Shown: positions 9,209-18,418, numbered from the stretch's first letter. The stretch: 64,000 nt of DNA from CAWUKT01 sp964352215 (GCA_964352215.1 CAYGRE010000016.1:14783-78782); one strand, 5' to 3'. The notes: generated from the letters alone by a model not told the origin. Program-made: numbers and translations.

Positions 9209-10006
9209 ATGGAAAAAGAAAACCTCGACTTCTCCGCTGACGTAATTTCCCGCAGTCAAGAAGTACCCGTATTGGTTGATTTCTGGTCGCCCTCTTGCGG
9301 CCCCTGCCTCTTCCTCGGCCCGGTGCTTGAGAAGTTGGCTTCAGAGGCTGACGGAAAGTGGGAGCTTGTGAAAGTGAACACCATGTTCAATCAGGAACTG
9401 GCCATGCAATATCAGATCTCCTCTATCCCGGCTGTCAAACTTTTCCACAAAGGAAAAGTGATCAATGAATTTGTCGGTGCGCTGCCTGAAGGAACGCTTC
9501 GGAAGTGGTTGGACGAATTTCTCCCGGACGAAAGGAAAGATGAGCTGAATACCATTCTGGAAGGCTTCCAGCAGGACCGTACTTTAGGCCTGGCGAAGCT
9601 GCGTGGATTTATCAATGACAACCCGGATCTGCATATTGCCAAGCTGACTTTGGCTGGAGAATTGTTGTTCGAATCTCCGGGAGAAGCCAGGGATTTGGTG
9701 AACGAAATTCCCCGCGAGCACCTGCTCTATGACAACGCTGAGAATGTCAAAGTTCTGGCTGAAATCATGGTCTTTGAAACCGATCAGGAAGGACCTGTCT
9801 ACGACAAGCTCAACGCCACCAAAGAAGCGTTGTCCAATAAGGATTTCGAGTTGGCAGTTGAGAAAATCATCGAGGCGGTTGAGGATGACAAAAATGCCGC
9901 TGATGAATTGCCTCGTCGTGGAGCGGTTGCGCTCTTCCGTCTCTTCGGAATGCAGCATCCACTCACCCAGAAATTCAGAAGGAAATTTGAGATGGCTCTT
10001 TATTGA
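9209..10006 (+). CDS. Thioredoxin-TPR protein (YbbN/CnoX-like)
   Basis: 265 residues. Residues 1-110 form a thioredoxin domain with the canonical active site Cys30-Gly-Pro-Cys33 ('SPSCGPC') and the cis-proline P74 ('SSIPAVK'). The rest is helical, fitting the TPR_19/TPR_20 tail of YbbN/CnoX proteins ('LRGFINDNPDLHIAKLTLAGELLF', shown only in part here as 'FINDNPDLHIAKLTLAGELL'). CnoX-type proteins are cytosolic chaperone-redox factors that hold oxidised clients and pass them to GroEL or DnaK. Unlike E. coli YbbN (SxxC), this one keeps both cysteines and so could be a true reductase. No signal peptide. It is a single-gene unit closed by a strong terminator. Confidence 0.85.
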   Translation: MEKENLDFSADVISRSQEVPVLVDFWSPSCGPCLFLGPVLEKLASEADGKWELVKVNTMFNQELAMQYQISSIPAVKLFHKGKVINEFVGALPEGTLRKWLDEFLPDERKDELNTILEGFQQDRTLGLAKLRGFINDNPDLHIAKLTLAGELLFESPGEARDLVNEIPREHLLYDNAENVKVLAEIMVFETDQEGPVYDKLNATKEALSNKDFELAVEKIIEAVEDDKNAADELPRRGAVALFRLFGMQHPLTQKFRRKFEMALY

Positions 10007-10034
10007 GTCGGACCGAGCATAGAAATATTTTGGC

Positions 10035-10076
10035 AACCGGCCCTGGTGTTCATTCATCAGGGCCGGTTTGTGTTTT
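10035..10076 (+). terminator. Rho-independent terminator after the thioredoxin-TPR gene
   Basis: Perfect 11-bp stem: AACCGGCCCTG (10035-10045) with CAGGGCCGGTT (10058-10068), 12-nt loop, then TTGTGTTTT. It lies 28 bp after the stop codon. Confidence 0.85.
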
Positions 10077-10136
10077 AAGGACCCTTGTTGATACTTCAGG
10101 GCCGATTGATTTTGTTGCCCGGATTTTGATTTTCTC

Positions 10137-10194
10137 CTGTCTAGATTCAATTTAAAGTGACGTGAAGAAACATAGGACCAGAGAATCTAGACAG
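10137..10194. promoter_or_regulatory. 12-bp inverted repeat upstream of the Omp28-like gene
   Basis: CTGTCTAGATTC (10137-10148) and GAATCTAGACAG (10183-10194) are perfect inverted copies separated by 34 bp. The right arm ends 69 bp before the ATG of the secreted Omp28-like protein, and a TTGACA word begins 5 bp further on (10199). Such spacing could be a looped operator or a long RNA stem in the 5' untranslated region. No U-run follows, so it is not a terminator. Confidence 0.45.
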
Positions 10195-10263
10195 TCCTTT
10201 GACACTACGGACAAAAAGAACGATATTGTAAGAGATGCTTTTCCACCAATCAATTGAAGCTCT

Positions 10264-12282
10264 ATGAAAAAACTTCTACTATTATTTTTGCTTTGCGCAG
10301 GTGCTGTCTCGACTTACGGACAGTCCTACTATTACATTGCTGAGACTGGCACAGAGGCTCCCTACTTTTTTGATGAGCCCGGAGTCGATCTCCTGACCTC
10401 TGGCAACGAAGTCCTTTCTTCCTGGACCAATATTGGTTTTACCTGGAACTTTTATGGACAAGCCGTTACCGGGTTTTATGCCTCTGAAAATGGATATATC
10501 ACTTTTGACCAATCTTCCACGGTCAGTGATCCTAACAATACGACTATCCCAGCTGCAGGGGGTCCAAACAATGCCATTTATGCATTTTGGGATGACTTGA
10601 CCTTTGGCTCACAGGCTTCTGTCCGGACCTGGAAAATCGGGGTTACCCCCAACCAGATCAGATGCGTACAGTGGGAGAATATGATTCCAAGTGGCGGTTC
10701 TGGTTCATTCACGACGACCTTAAGGATCTATGAAGGTGGCGATTTCGACATTGTTCAGGACATTGCTTCCGGTGCGACTTTCACTTCCAGCGGTACGGTT
10801 GGTTGTGAAGATGCCAGCGGTACAGATGGCACCACTTTTGGAAGTGCTCCTAATACGCAGTTCCTCGACAATACCTCTGATAACAATGATGACAATATCT
10901 ACCTGTACATCAATGGTACCCAGCAGGCGTATGACCTTTCTATGGAAGGCCTCAACCTGTCTCCTACCCTTTCAGCTGGTAGCCATACAATTTCCGGACG
11001 GGTACGGAACTATGGTTCGAACAGTGTTTCTTCTCTGAAGATCAAGTACCAGTTGGACAACGAGCCCATTCAGGAATCCTCTGCCAACACCCTTACCCTG
11101 ACGCAGAATGGTGGCAAGTATGACTGGGTTCACGGCACTCAGATCAACCTTCCCAACTCAGGAACTTTCCATACTTTGAAGGTTTGGGCCGACATCAACG
11201 GTCAGGTTGACGGAGACAATAGCAACGACACTCTCGAGATGGACCTCATTGTGATCCTGGGCATCACTGCTCAGAAGAAGTTTCTGATTGAAAAAGCTAC
11301 TGCAACCTGGTGTGGCTATTGCCCCGCTGGCGACCTTGGGGTTGATACCTGTTATGCCTACTATCCGGATCAGATTGTTGCAGTCAGCCACCATACCGGT
11401 GATGCTTATGACGCCAACACTGCTTATCCAAGCTTCTATAAGGTCAGTGGTATCCCAACCAGTTGGCTCGACCGCTCTGGAGGAACCTTTAACAGCGAGC
11501 CAAAGCTCTACCCTACTGGTCTTCCAGGTGCAGTTGGTGCAAGGATTAACCAAACTGCTCCGGTTGACATCCGTCTCTTCAGCCAATATGACCCTGGTAC
11601 CCGCACGGTAACTGGTCAGGCGCTGGCCGATTTTGTTGACTACGCGATTGGTGATCTCCGGATCGTAGTTCTGGTTGTGGAAGACGATATCATTGCCGAC
11701 CAGGCCAACTTCTTTGCCGGAGAACCCGGTCACCCCTTCGAAAATTTCCCCTCTACCATTACCGGTTACGAGCACGATCACACGATGCGGGTGGCTCCCC
11801 TCGGCGAATGGGGCAATGCAGGAACCATTCCTGCCTTGGTCCTTCCCAACGATTCATACATGGAGAACTTTAGTTTCACTGTGCCTACCACCTGGAATGT
11901 GAACAATCTTCATCTTGTTGGTATGGTTATGAACTACAATGCTGACTACCGTAAGCAGAATGTCCTGAATGCTACTGAAGAGGTATTTGACAATGGTGTG
12001 GCTACGGTTGACCCGGTTGAAGAAACCCGTATTGTTGATGTTTTCCCCAATCCTGTCAATACTATGGGTGCTGTTCGTATGGAATTCTCCAAGACAACTG
12101 CAGCCAGCTTTGCCCTCTATGACATCTATGGCAAGAAGGTACAGGACATCCACAATTCACGCTTTGTACCTGGTATCCACCATGTATATTTCGATGCTTC
12201 CGAGCTCGCCAATGGTGTCTACCTGCTTCAGGTTAATACTGAAAAAGGTACGCTTAGCCAGCGTGTAGTGGTTGCCCACTGA
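10264..12282 (+). CDS. Omp28-related secreted protein with T9SS type A sorting domain
   Basis: 672 residues. Signal peptide at 1-19 ending 'VSTYGQ'. An N-terminal beta-rich module of about 200 residues ('ENGYITF', 'NAIYAFWDDL') resembles nidogen-like or choice-of-anchor domains. An Ig/CARDB-like segment follows, then an Omp28 thioredoxin-like domain with Cys350-Gly-Tyr-Cys353 ('TATWCGYCPAG') and the cis-Pro strand 'VSGIPTSW'. The last 80 residues are a T9SS type A sorting domain ('VFPNPVNTMG', 'LYDIYGKKV', 'GVYLLQV', ending 'QRVVVAH'), which directs export across the outer membrane and is then cleaved. Role in the cell is unknown; a surface redox or disulfide function is inferred from CGYC. 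Monocistronic, between an inverted repeat and a strong terminator. Confidence 0.88.
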   Translation: MKKLLLLFLLCAGAVSTYGQSYYYIAETGTEAPYFFDEPGVDLLTSGNEVLSSWTNIGFTWNFYGQAVTGFYASENGYITFDQSSTVSDPNNTTIPAAGGPNNAIYAFWDDLTFGSQASVRTWKIGVTPNQIRCVQWENMIPSGGSGSFTTTLRIYEGGDFDIVQDIASGATFTSSGTVGCEDASGTDGTTFGSAPNTQFLDNTSDNNDDNIYLYINGTQQAYDLSMEGLNLSPTLSAGSHTISGRVRNYGSNSVSSLKIKYQLDNEPIQESSANTLTLTQNGGKYDWVHGTQINLPNSGTFHTLKVWADINGQVDGDNSNDTLEMDLIVILGITAQKKFLIEKATATWCGYCPAGDLGVDTCYAYYPDQIVAVSHHTGDAYDANTAYPSFYKVSGIPTSWLDRSGGTFNSEPKLYPTGLPGAVGARINQTAPVDIRLFSQYDPGTRTVTGQALADFVDYAIGDLRIVVLVVEDDIIADQANFFAGEPGHPFENFPSTITGYEHDHTMRVAPLGEWGNAGTIPALVLPNDSYMENFSFTVPTTWNVNNLHLVGMVMNYNADYRKQNVLNATEEVFDNGVATVDPVEETRIVDVFPNPVNTMGAVRMEFSKTTAASFALYDIYGKKVQDIHNSRFVPGIHHVYFDASELANGVYLLQVNTEKGTLSQRVVVAH

Positions 12283-12303
12283 TAAATACGATTTACTCTG
12301 TAT

Positions 12304-12345
12304 AACAGAAGAAGCTGTCCTTTTGGGACAGCTTCTTCTGTTTTA
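12304..12345 (+). terminator. Strong rho-independent terminator after the Omp28-like gene
   Basis: Perfect 17-bp stem, AACAGAAGAAGCTGTCC (12304-12320) with GGACAGCTTCTTCTGTT (12326-12342), 5-nt loop TTTTG, followed by TTT. The core AGAAGCTGTCC resembles the hairpins at 18419 and 38148. It stands between convergent genes, 22 bp after the upstream stop codon. Confidence 0.92.
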
Positions 12346-12497
12346 GGAGGGCAACCGACTCAACCATGACGAAAGGGCGTACATATCAGGGCAAACCACT
12401 GGAGGTAGTGGATGAAAAGGATGGACAGCAAGGGCAAGATGACTGCGGAAAGGGTAAGGAGGTAACTGGGGATGATTAAGGCTGATCGTTAATAGAA

Positions 12498-13685
12498 TCA
12501 ACTTCCTCTTCTGCGGACTTCCTTCCGCAACAGTTGGACTTCGCGGCTGCTTTGTCCTGCAATGGCAGTATTTTCATTGGCTCTGCGGAAGAGGTAGGGA
12601 AGTACAGCTTTTACGGGTCCGTAGGGAAGGTATTTGGCTACGTTATAGCCGTGGTGGGCCAGGTTGAAGGAGATGTTGTCGGACATTCCCAGGAGTTGCG
12701 CAAAGAGCACATGGGGATGGCCCGGAGGAATGTTACGGTCCTGCATGAGCTTGGTGATCAACAGACAGCTTTCTTCGTTGTGGCTGCCAGCACAGATCGC
12801 TACGTGGTCTAAATTGTCTATGCACAGCCTGAGGGCGGCATTGTAGTCTTTGTCGGTTGCCGCCTTATTGGGCTGCATGGGGGTGGGATAGCCATTTTCT
12901 ATTGCCCGCTCATTCTCTTTCTCCAGATAAGCACCTCTCACAAGCTTGACACCTAGGATATAGCCTTTTTCCCTGGATTGCTGGATCAAGCCTCTCAGGT
13001 ATTCAAGCCGGTCGTGGCGGTAAAGTTGTACAGTATGGTAAACGAGGGGCTCCTCTGTGTTGAATCTTTCCATCATTTCCTCGGTCCACCGGTCAATGCC
13101 CCTTTGTATCCAACTCTCTTCTGCGTCCACAAAGACAGGTTGGCGTAGGTCGTATGATTTCTGGCAAATAGCCTCCAAACGTGCCTTGGAGCGGGTGAGT
13201 GAAGCTTCTTCCTTTGTATTCAGTTTTTTGTTGGCGTCATTCGCTGCCAAATAGCCGAAGTGAGCAATCCCGGTTACCTTCATGGCGGAGAAGGCAACTG
13301 CATCATTTTGCGCACCGTGCACCAGGGTTGCTATGATCTCATCTCTGGTGGCATCAAATCCCGCATCGGTTTTGGTCCCTTCTACGGAGTAATCAAGGAT
13401 GGTTTGAACCTTGTTCTGGAAGAGTTCATCGGATCGCCTGGAGGTGTCTTTCAGAGAAACCCCACCACAAAAAATGTCGAAGATAGTTTTCCTGATCAAC
13501 CCTTTCAGGGGAAGGCCAATCTTCAAGGCAAAGGTTATCATGGGGGGCCCAACCTTTGTCAAAAACGGCGAATCGATCATTTTGAACAAGCGATAAGTAC
13601 GCTTCAGTTCTTTGTCGCTTTTGTACCCGAAGGCCAGGCTGGTGTCCTGGAAATCCAGGCCAGACGATTCAATCTTTGTTGCCAT
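12498..13685 (-). CDS. Proline dehydrogenase (FAD-dependent)
   Basis: 395 residues, single-domain PutA/PRODH. Hallmarks of the beta/alpha barrel are visible: 'VKLVRGAYLEKE', the FAD/substrate region 'YLPYGPVKAVLPYLFRRAN' and the terminal 'RRANENTAIAGQ' with the arginine pair that binds the proline carboxylate. It oxidises L-proline to 1-pyrroline-5-carboxylate at the membrane, passing electrons to quinone. The P5C dehydrogenase (PutA C-terminal domain or separate gene) is not in this window, so this is the split, monofunctional type typical of Bacteroidota. Start ATG at 13685. It is convergent with the Omp28-like gene and divergent from the AddB-like gene (97 bp between starts). Confidence 0.93.
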   Translation of the reverse strand: MATKIESSGLDFQDTSLAFGYKSDKELKRTYRLFKMIDSPFLTKVGPPMITFALKIGLPLKGLIRKTIFDIFCGGVSLKDTSRRSDELFQNKVQTILDYSVEGTKTDAGFDATRDEIIATLVHGAQNDAVAFSAMKVTGIAHFGYLAANDANKKLNTKEEASLTRSKARLEAICQKSYDLRQPVFVDAEESWIQRGIDRWTEEMMERFNTEEPLVYHTVQLYRHDRLEYLRGLIQQSREKGYILGVKLVRGAYLEKENERAIENGYPTPMQPNKAATDKDYNAALRLCIDNLDHVAICAGSHNEESCLLITKLMQDRNIPPGHPHVLFAQLLGMSDNISFNLAHHGYNVAKYLPYGPVKAVLPYLFRRANENTAIAGQSSREVQLLRKEVRRRGS

Positions 13686-13782
13686 CTACTAATCAACCAG
13701 TGAATGATGCGGAAAGTTAAGAAAATTTGAATGGGAACAACTGCCCCAAACGAGCATTTGAAAAATTCATACCTTCGGTGGT

Positions 13783-16593
13783 ATGACCTCTTTCATTGAG
13801 CAATTGGTACAGGAGTTGAAGGGCAAATACGGTAAGGATTTGGGGGAATTGTGCGTGGTTTTCCCCTCTCGCCGTGCCTGTGTCTTTTTCAAAGATGCCT
13901 TGCAGCGGTCCCTTTCTTCTCCAAGTTGGTCTCCGGCCGTCTTCGCGGTTGAAGATTTCGTTCGGGAAGTTCATCCCAGAACCATCCTCGACCAGGTCTC
14001 TCTGACTTTCGAACTGTACCCTTTGTACCGGGAACATTTCCCCGACGAACCCTTCGACAAATACTATTCCTGGGGTAGTACGCTGGTTGCTGATTTTGAC
14101 GAGATCGACCTCTACCGGGTGGATGCAGACGCTATCTTTCGCAACCTGTACGAGCTGAAAGCGATTGATGCGACCATTGACAGTTGGCTGGAAGAGTCAG
14201 GAGAACTGACCGAATTCCAGGCAAAATATCTTCAGTTCTGGGAGTTGATGGGCGATTTTTATGGGGGACTGCGTAAAAAGCTGGATGCGCAACACAAGGC
14301 GTCACCAGGGATGGCGATGCGCGAATTGGCGGATCAGTTTGAGGCTGCTCCTCCTGCCCTACCCTGGAAAACGGTCATTTTTGCGGGGTTGAATGCTTTG
14401 ACTCCGGCCGAGGAGGGGATGATCAAAGCCTTGATGGATCATGGCATGGCGGAGTGCTACTGGGATCTGGACGCCTATTATATTGACGATGAGTTTCAGG
14501 AGGCGGGGCATTTCTTTCGTGGGCTTCGGGAACGGTGGAAATTGAAGGACTGGTCCTGGATCGGGAATCATCTGAGCCAGGGTAAGCGAAGGATTACTTT
14601 GACCGGGGTTCCTCAAAGGGTTGGCCAGGCCAAGGTCGCTGGATTGAAGCTCAAAACTTTGCTGGAGGATCAGCAGCCTGAAGAAAAAACCGCGCTGGTG
14701 CTGGGAGATGAAAATCTTCTTTTCCCCCTTTTGCATAGCCTTCCCGATGGTTACAAGCATATCAATGTAACGATGGGGTATCCACTCCGCAACACACCGC
14801 TTTACAGCCTGGTAGATTCCATTATTCAACTGCAGGAAAACGCGGAACGTCTACGCCCAGGCAGAGACAGCAAGGTCTATTATTGTCGGGACGTGATGAA
14901 TATCCTTCGTCACCCCTATGTCGCCTCTATCTTACGGGATACTTCCCGCGACCTCTTGTACGAAATAGACCGTGAAAACCTCGTCTATATATCTCCTAAG
15001 CTCTTCGACCGCTTCAAAGAAGAAGATCCGGAACATCTGCTGAGCTTCCTTTTCCAACCCTGGAAACAGATTGATCAGGTCATTGCATATTTTCTGGAGC
15101 TCTACCGACGGTTGAAAGTCGCTATGGAAGATGCCCGTAGCGGAAGCAGTACCCCCACCCTTGAAGCCGAGTATTTGTTCCACTTTTATACGTTGACCCA
15201 GAAGCTGAGTGACAAACTTGATGCATACTTTGTCGACTTTGAGCTGCGGGTATTTCGACGGTTGTACAAGGAAGTGCTCCAAAACGGCTCCATCCCCTTT
15301 TCCGGCGAACCTCTTGAAGGCTTACAGGTGATGGGTATGCTGGAAACGCGTGCTTTGGACTTTGACCGGTTGATGATCCTTTCGGTCAATGAAAATATCC
15401 TTCCGGCCAAGGCGAATTCTGTTTCCTTCATTCCTTATACGCTCAGGAAGGGTTTTGCCCTGCCTACCCATGAGGAAAAAGATGCGATTTACGCCTACCA
15501 CTTTTACCGGTTGCTGCAGCGCTGCAAGGAGGTTGTCCTCATGTACAACACTCAGCAGGATACTTTTGGCAGTGGGGAGAAGTCCCGTTTCATTGCCCAG
15601 TTGGAAAGTGAATTGCCGGAAAAGAATCCGGACCTGGAGATTGTGCATGAAACCATCACTTTCCCTCTCTCGGCTGAGCCCATCCTTCCTATTGTGGTGG
15701 AAAAAGAGCCTGACGTTCTCGCTACGCTGAAATCCTATATCAACGAAAAGGGATTTTCTCCTTCGGCGCTCTCTACCTATTTCAATTGCCCGCTTCAGTT
15801 TTACTACCGCTATGTACTGCGCTTGCGGGAACAGGAAGAACTGGAAGAGAGCATGGAAGAAAACACCTTTGGTTCGGTTTTGCATGGTGTTTTGGAGGAA
15901 TTGTACCTTCCCTTCCAAGGGAAAGAGATCACTCCCGAAGAGATTCAGGGTTTTGAAAAGCAGCTCGACACCGTGATCGAGACCCAATTTCGCCAGGTCA
16001 CCCGAACTGAAAACTCGAAATACGGCCGGAACCGATTGCTCTTGGGCGTTATTCGGAATCTGGTATCTAAGCTGCTCGACATTGATAAAGGCAACGCTCC
16101 TTTCCTTGTGAAAGGACTGGAACTTGAACTGGAGACCCTTCTACCTACACAGCGGGTACCCGAAGGGGTCAAATTGAGGGGATTTATCGACCGGGTGGAT
16201 GAAATCAGGGGTGAAACCAGAATCATAGACTACAAGACCGGAAAGGTCAACCGGCTGGACATCAAAGAATTTGACCAAATTCGGGAGGGAGCGAAAAAAA
16301 GGGAGGCTTTCCAGTTGAGCACTTATGCCTACCTCTACCTGCGGAATTTCCCAGACACCAAGGAAGTCAGTCCAGGCATTTATTTTATGCGGAATTTGAG
16401 TGGGGGACTTCATTTTCTTGAAACTGGGCCTCTTAAGTCCACAACCCTAGATTTGGAATCCTTATTGGACTATGAGTCTGTAATGGTTTCGATCATCAAC
16501 GATATCTTTGACCCTGACATCCCATTTTCACAAACGGACGAGATTGACCGCTGCCGTTTCTGCTCCTATAAGGTTATGTGCGGTCGTCCCTGA
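13783..16593 (+). CDS. AddB-like PD-(D/E)XK nuclease with Fe-S staple
   Basis: 936 residues. The N-terminal two thirds is a helicase-like fold without Walker A ('VVFPSRRACVFFKDAL'), as in AddB. The C-terminal third is a RecB-type PD-(D/E)XK nuclease with intact motifs: 'LRGFIDRVDE' and 'RIIDYKTGK', plus the QxxxY-like 'FQLSTYAYLY'. Four cysteines arranged like the AddB iron-sulfur staple are present: Cys669 ('FNCPLQFYY') and Cys924, Cys927, Cys933 ('CRFCSYKVMC') at the very C-terminus. AddAB processes double-strand DNA ends for recombination. Its presumed partner, the AddA-like helicase at 2953-6174, has lost its nuclease site, so this subunit would supply the only nuclease. It is 7.6 kb from its partner rather than next to it, which is unusual for addBA. 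Confidence 0.88.
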   Translation: MTSFIEQLVQELKGKYGKDLGELCVVFPSRRACVFFKDALQRSLSSPSWSPAVFAVEDFVREVHPRTILDQVSLTFELYPLYREHFPDEPFDKYYSWGSTLVADFDEIDLYRVDADAIFRNLYELKAIDATIDSWLEESGELTEFQAKYLQFWELMGDFYGGLRKKLDAQHKASPGMAMRELADQFEAAPPALPWKTVIFAGLNALTPAEEGMIKALMDHGMAECYWDLDAYYIDDEFQEAGHFFRGLRERWKLKDWSWIGNHLSQGKRRITLTGVPQRVGQAKVAGLKLKTLLEDQQPEEKTALVLGDENLLFPLLHSLPDGYKHINVTMGYPLRNTPLYSLVDSIIQLQENAERLRPGRDSKVYYCRDVMNILRHPYVASILRDTSRDLLYEIDRENLVYISPKLFDRFKEEDPEHLLSFLFQPWKQIDQVIAYFLELYRRLKVAMEDARSGSSTPTLEAEYLFHFYTLTQKLSDKLDAYFVDFELRVFRRLYKEVLQNGSIPFSGEPLEGLQVMGMLETRALDFDRLMILSVNENILPAKANSVSFIPYTLRKGFALPTHEEKDAIYAYHFYRLLQRCKEVVLMYNTQQDTFGSGEKSRFIAQLESELPEKNPDLEIVHETITFPLSAEPILPIVVEKEPDVLATLKSYINEKGFSPSALSTYFNCPLQFYYRYVLRLREQEELEESMEENTFGSVLHGVLEELYLPFQGKEITPEEIQGFEKQLDTVIETQFRQVTRTENSKYGRNRLLLGVIRNLVSKLLDIDKGNAPFLVKGLELELETLLPTQRVPEGVKLRGFIDRVDEIRGETRIIDYKTGKVNRLDIKEFDQIREGAKKREAFQLSTYAYLYLRNFPDTKEVSPGIYFMRNLSGGLHFLETGPLKSTTLDLESLLDYESVMVSIINDIFDPDIPFSQTDEIDRCRFCSYKVMCGRP

Positions 16594-16658
16594 TACCAAG
16601 TTTCACTCTGGTTTGAAGAGATTCGTATCATCCACTATATTTAGCAAAAAAGGTAACC

Positions 16659-17165
16659 ATTCTGGATAAATTAGCATTTGAGGAACTCTTTCAAAAACAC
16701 TATTCGGAGCTCTGCAGGCACGCCTTCAGGCTCACGAGGGATTCTTCTGCGGCTGAAGATATCGTTCAGGAGCTTTTTGTTAAGGTATGGAACCAAAGGG
16801 ATGAATTAGAGATCGTTGGTGCATACCAATCCTATCTTTTCCGTGCCACCACCAATGCCTCTTTGAACCATCTTAAGAAAGTTCAAAAAATGGTTCACGA
16901 GGATTCTTCGCTGGAGGAAAAGCCTGACCAGGGCAATAGTTCTGACAATCTGGTGCGCAACAATCAATTACAAAGTGCGATCGAAGCTGCATTGGAAGAA
17001 CTCCCTCCCCGTTGTCGGACTATTTTTATCCTGAACCGCTATGAAGGGATGAACTACCAGGAGATTGCCGACCATCTTCACATCTCGTTTCACACGGTCA
17101 AGAACCAGATGACGATTGCTTTGAGTAAATTAAAAGCCCAGCTCAGAGAATTTATTCAAAAATAA
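16659..17165 (+). CDS. ECF sigma factor (RNA polymerase sigma-70 family), non-canonical start codon
   Basis: 168 residues if translation begins at ATT 16659, or 167 from CTG 16662. Region 2 ('AEDIVQELFVKVWNQRDEL') and region 4 ('LPPRCRTIFILNRYEGMNY', 'EIADHLHISFHTVKNQM') are intact and in one frame. The frame is open back to 16617 but contains no ATG, GTG or TTG before TTG 16863, which lies after the whole of region 2. AAAAAAGG (16646-16653) is at proper Shine-Dalgarno distance from ATT/CTG, and the resulting N-terminus '(I)LDKLAFEELFQKHY' fits the usual Bacteroidota ECF start. It is followed 97 bp later by a FecR-type protein, its likely anti-sigma factor. It redirects RNA polymerase in response to an envelope signal. 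Confidence 0.8.
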   Translation: MLDKLAFEELFQKHYSELCRHAFRLTRDSSAAEDIVQELFVKVWNQRDELEIVGAYQSYLFRATTNASLNHLKKVQKMVHEDSSLEEKPDQGNSSDNLVRNNQLQSAIEAALEELPPRCRTIFILNRYEGMNYQEIADHLHISFHTVKNQMTIALSKLKAQLREFIQK

Positions 17166-17262
17166 GAGTGCTATAAACCAGCCAGTTACGAATTAATTTT
17201 CTTTTTTTTTCATTTCCCTTTAGGAATACCAGCGTTTTGAAATGTCTTAATATCAGTTACCC

Positions 17263-18417
17263 ATGAAGCAGCAACGCATACAAGAACTCATCAGTCTATT
17301 TGTCTCCGGAGAAATCTCCGGGGATGAGCAGGAAGAGTTGTCCGCGCTGATCGTTGAGCATCCTGAAATCCAGAGTGATTTGGATGAAGCATTGGAGGTC
17401 TGGAATTTACTTGGGGAAGATGCAGTTTCTTTCCAACCAGAAGAAAGTGCTGCCTGGGAAAAGATTCAGAACCGCATTGAAAGCGATTCGGTCGTTCCTG
17501 ATTCAGTTGTTCAGGCACGGTTCAAGCGTCGCGGTGTTTATCTATGGATGGCTGTTGCAGCAGCGGTCTCCTTATTGGTAACCTTTGCGTATTTCAATTG
17601 GGCAGGAGATTCTGCGGCTACTATCCAAGGGGTTTTAGCCTCTTCAGACCAGGATCAACCGTCTCAAGTACATGAGATTACCTTCACCGCGAGGGACAAG
17701 AATATTTCTTTCTACTTGCCTGACAGTAGTCTTGTACAATTGAACCAGCACAGTACCCTTACGGTATCAGATAGTTTTTCGTTTGCAGAGCGGATCATCT
17801 TTCTGGAAGGGGAAGCCTTTTTTGAAGTAACTCACGACGAAAACCATCCTTTCATCGTCATCACAGAGCACACCCGAACCAAAGTATTGGGTACCTCTTT
17901 CAACGTGCGTGCTTATCGGGAAGAAACCCGGAAAGTCGTAACGGTTGAGACAGGTGCGGTGTTGTTCAAGCCAACAGATGAAGGGGTTGTAGATAGCTTA
18001 TACCTTTACAAATCGGATCAAGGCGTATATGATCTAAACATTTCATCGCTAGTTAAGGAGCCAGGGGACACCCCTGGGCTTCTTGGCTGGCGCTCAAATG
18101 ACAAAGTCCTTGAGGGAGAGATGAGGTCCCCCACCAAATACCTCGTTCCCGAGTACGATGTGAAGGCCAAGGTCATCGCGCCATCCGTGGTGCGGATAGA
18201 GGTCGTAAATGAAGCGCGCTTCGCCAGTTTCAGGAATGTGCAGATTCTTATCCGCTATACCGCTAAAAAAGGAGAGCGTGAAGCGATTTTCGATATGGAG
18301 GGCAATGTTGCCCCCGGAGATCGTATCAAAGGGAAGTTTAAACTCAAGGATTGGTTCCGAAAGAGTAAACTGCTCGACATCAGTATCAAGAATGCCGAAG
18401 GATTTCAACATAAATGA
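17263..18417 (+). CDS. FecR-type anti-sigma factor with atypical C-terminal domain
   Basis: 384 residues. N-terminal cytoplasmic segment (1-88) for sigma binding, one transmembrane helix at about 92-113 ('YLWMAVAAAVSLLVTFAYF'), then a periplasmic FecR domain ('FYLPDSSLVQLNQHSTL', 'EGEAFFEVTH', 'TKVLGTSFNVRAY', 'VVTVETGAV'). The usual Bacteroidota C-terminus is a DUF4974/STN-like module that touches a TonB-dependent transducer. Here residues 285-384 instead look like a beta-sandwich of the FxLYD/Ig kind ('VVRIEVVNEARFASFRNVQI', 'DMEGNVAPGDRIKGKFKLKD'). No SusC/SusD or TonB receptor follows. It probably inhibits the sigma factor encoded just upstream; the signal it reads is unknown. Confidence 0.8.
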   Translation: MKQQRIQELISLFVSGEISGDEQEELSALIVEHPEIQSDLDEALEVWNLLGEDAVSFQPEESAAWEKIQNRIESDSVVPDSVVQARFKRRGVYLWMAVAAAVSLLVTFAYFNWAGDSAATIQGVLASSDQDQPSQVHEITFTARDKNISFYLPDSSLVQLNQHSTLTVSDSFSFAERIIFLEGEAFFEVTHDENHPFIVITEHTRTKVLGTSFNVRAYREETRKVVTVETGAVLFKPTDEGVVDSLYLYKSDQGVYDLNISSLVKEPGDTPGLLGWRSNDKVLEGEMRSPTKYLVPEYDVKAKVIAPSVVRIEVVNEARFASFRNVQILIRYTAKKGEREAIFDMEGNVAPGDRIKGKFKLKDWFRKSKLLDISIKNAEGFQHK

Positions 18418-18418
18418 T

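Noticed and set aside
16863..17165. 100-codon sigma factor starting at TTG 16863
   Set aside because: Would omit region 2, which is intact in the same frame upstream; the longer product with an ATT/CTG start is better supported.
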